From assembly GCF_014522305.1 (NCBI RefSeq), contig NZ_CP041982.1:315001-379000 (forward strand): a stretch of 64,000 nt of DNA, given 5' to 3'. This document shows, one piece after another, positions 63,820-64,000 of this stretch. The DNA comes from Lactobacillus sp. PV034. Lineage in GTDB: Bacteria; Bacillota; Bacilli; Lactobacillales; Lactobacillaceae. Within the stretch, counting starts at the first letter, position 1, and each line of letters opens with the position of its first letter. The notes below the pieces were generated by a model. It made no database searches. It saw nothing but the letters and a program-made list of their open reading frames with translations, and was not told the origin of the DNA. Position numbers and translations under genes: made by a program.

Positions 63820-64000
63820 TTAGTCCAAATAAGTTAGTCCAGGACCAAAACTCGCATCAACTATTTTAACATTCCCAAGTAGGTTATGAACAGCAGAAGA
63901 TATTGAATTAATATTTTTTTCTTGAGTCAAAATCTTAACGTTAGGGCCTGCATCAATTGTGTAATAACATTCAATTCCTTGTTTGCGAAGATTATGGACG
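63820..64000 (-). CDS. mvaD: Diphosphomevalonate decarboxylase, C-terminal part (cut by window edge)
   Basis: The last ~59 codons of a gene running off the window end with ...VDASFGPGLTYLD. The stretch YYTIDAGPNVKILTQ, in which the Asp and Gly-Pro-Asn belong to the GHMP C-terminal motif, is characteristic of MvaD, which makes isopentenyl diphosphate from mevalonate diphosphate. The position upstream of mvaK2 on the same strand, 33 nt away, supports the call. Confidence 0.88.
   Translation of the reverse strand, partial: VHNLRKQGIECYYTIDAGPNVKILTQEKNINSISSAVHNLLGNVKIVDASFGPGLTYLD

Overview
The window is a stretch of low-GC, tightly packed chromosome from a Lactobacillus, most likely of the L. 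gasseri / L. johnsonii / L. acidophilus group. The evidence is the AT-rich codon use, strong GGAGG ribosome binding sites, Lactobacillales gene orders (hisS-aspS behind a T-box; phoH-ybeY-era-recO-glyQS-dnaG-rpoD), a choloylglycine hydrolase, mevalonate-pathway isoprenoid genes, and a fumarase plus fumarate reductase pair without other TCA-cycle genes. The species call is an inference.

Layout. 1-13 kb holds mostly single genes separated by clear intrinsic terminators: a partial cardiolipin synthase, dihydrofolate reductase, a P3A-type proton ATPase, a CPA2 cation/proton antiporter, a UbiA-family prenyltransferase, a 14-TM MFS exporter, tRNA-Ser(CGA), a secreted DUF5067-like protein, two paralogous four-TM proteins and a PAP2 phosphatase. 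Enolase follows at 13-14.3 kb. An IS110-family element lies at 14.4-16 kb. From 16 to 28 kb come an ABC-F ATPase, a bile salt hydrolase / penicillin V acylase family enzyme, a candidate small RNA, a methionine T-box with a MetQ-MetN-MetI transporter, fumarase, fumarate reductase, a HAD phosphatase and a ThrE-type exporter. From 28 to 36.5 kb the genes serve translation and the stringent response: ybaK, prmA, relA, dtd, then hisS-aspS behind a T-box. A LytTR/DUF3021 regulatory pair (36.6-37.6 kb) has its own three-copy 21-bp-spaced operator. Next come msrB, msrA and a YitT protein, then rpsU, yqeY, phoH, ybeY, era, recO, T-box-glyQS, dnaG, rpoD, trmK, a Nif3 protein and pepT (39.7-52.8 kb). A GntR-regulated ABC transporter operon (53.2-55.9 kb) abuts a second, inverted copy of the IS110 element (55.9-57.6 kb). 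The window ends with lepB, an RsmF-type rRNA methyltransferase and the mevalonate genes fni, mvaK2 and mvaD (partial).

The most interesting structure is the pair of IS110 elements. By eye the two ~1.65-kb copies differ in only three places. Copy 1 has one A fewer in a run, which creates a canonical A_AAA_AAG slippery site in the right phase to restore the transposase by -1 frameshifting. Copy 2 has lost 10 bp of the transposase gene. The third difference is a 5-nt block in the long non-coding left end, the place where IS110-group elements encode their bridge RNA. Both copies appear to sit in the U-tract of an intrinsic terminator in the same relative orientation. Other points worth a second look are the LytTR operator, an overlapping GAC/CAC specifier in the hisS-aspS T-box, a bile-salt-hydrolase homologue with Ala in place of the active-site Asn79, a 49-residue protein that is little more than an LPXTG sorting signal, and an unannotated small-RNA candidate with a repeated single-stranded motif.
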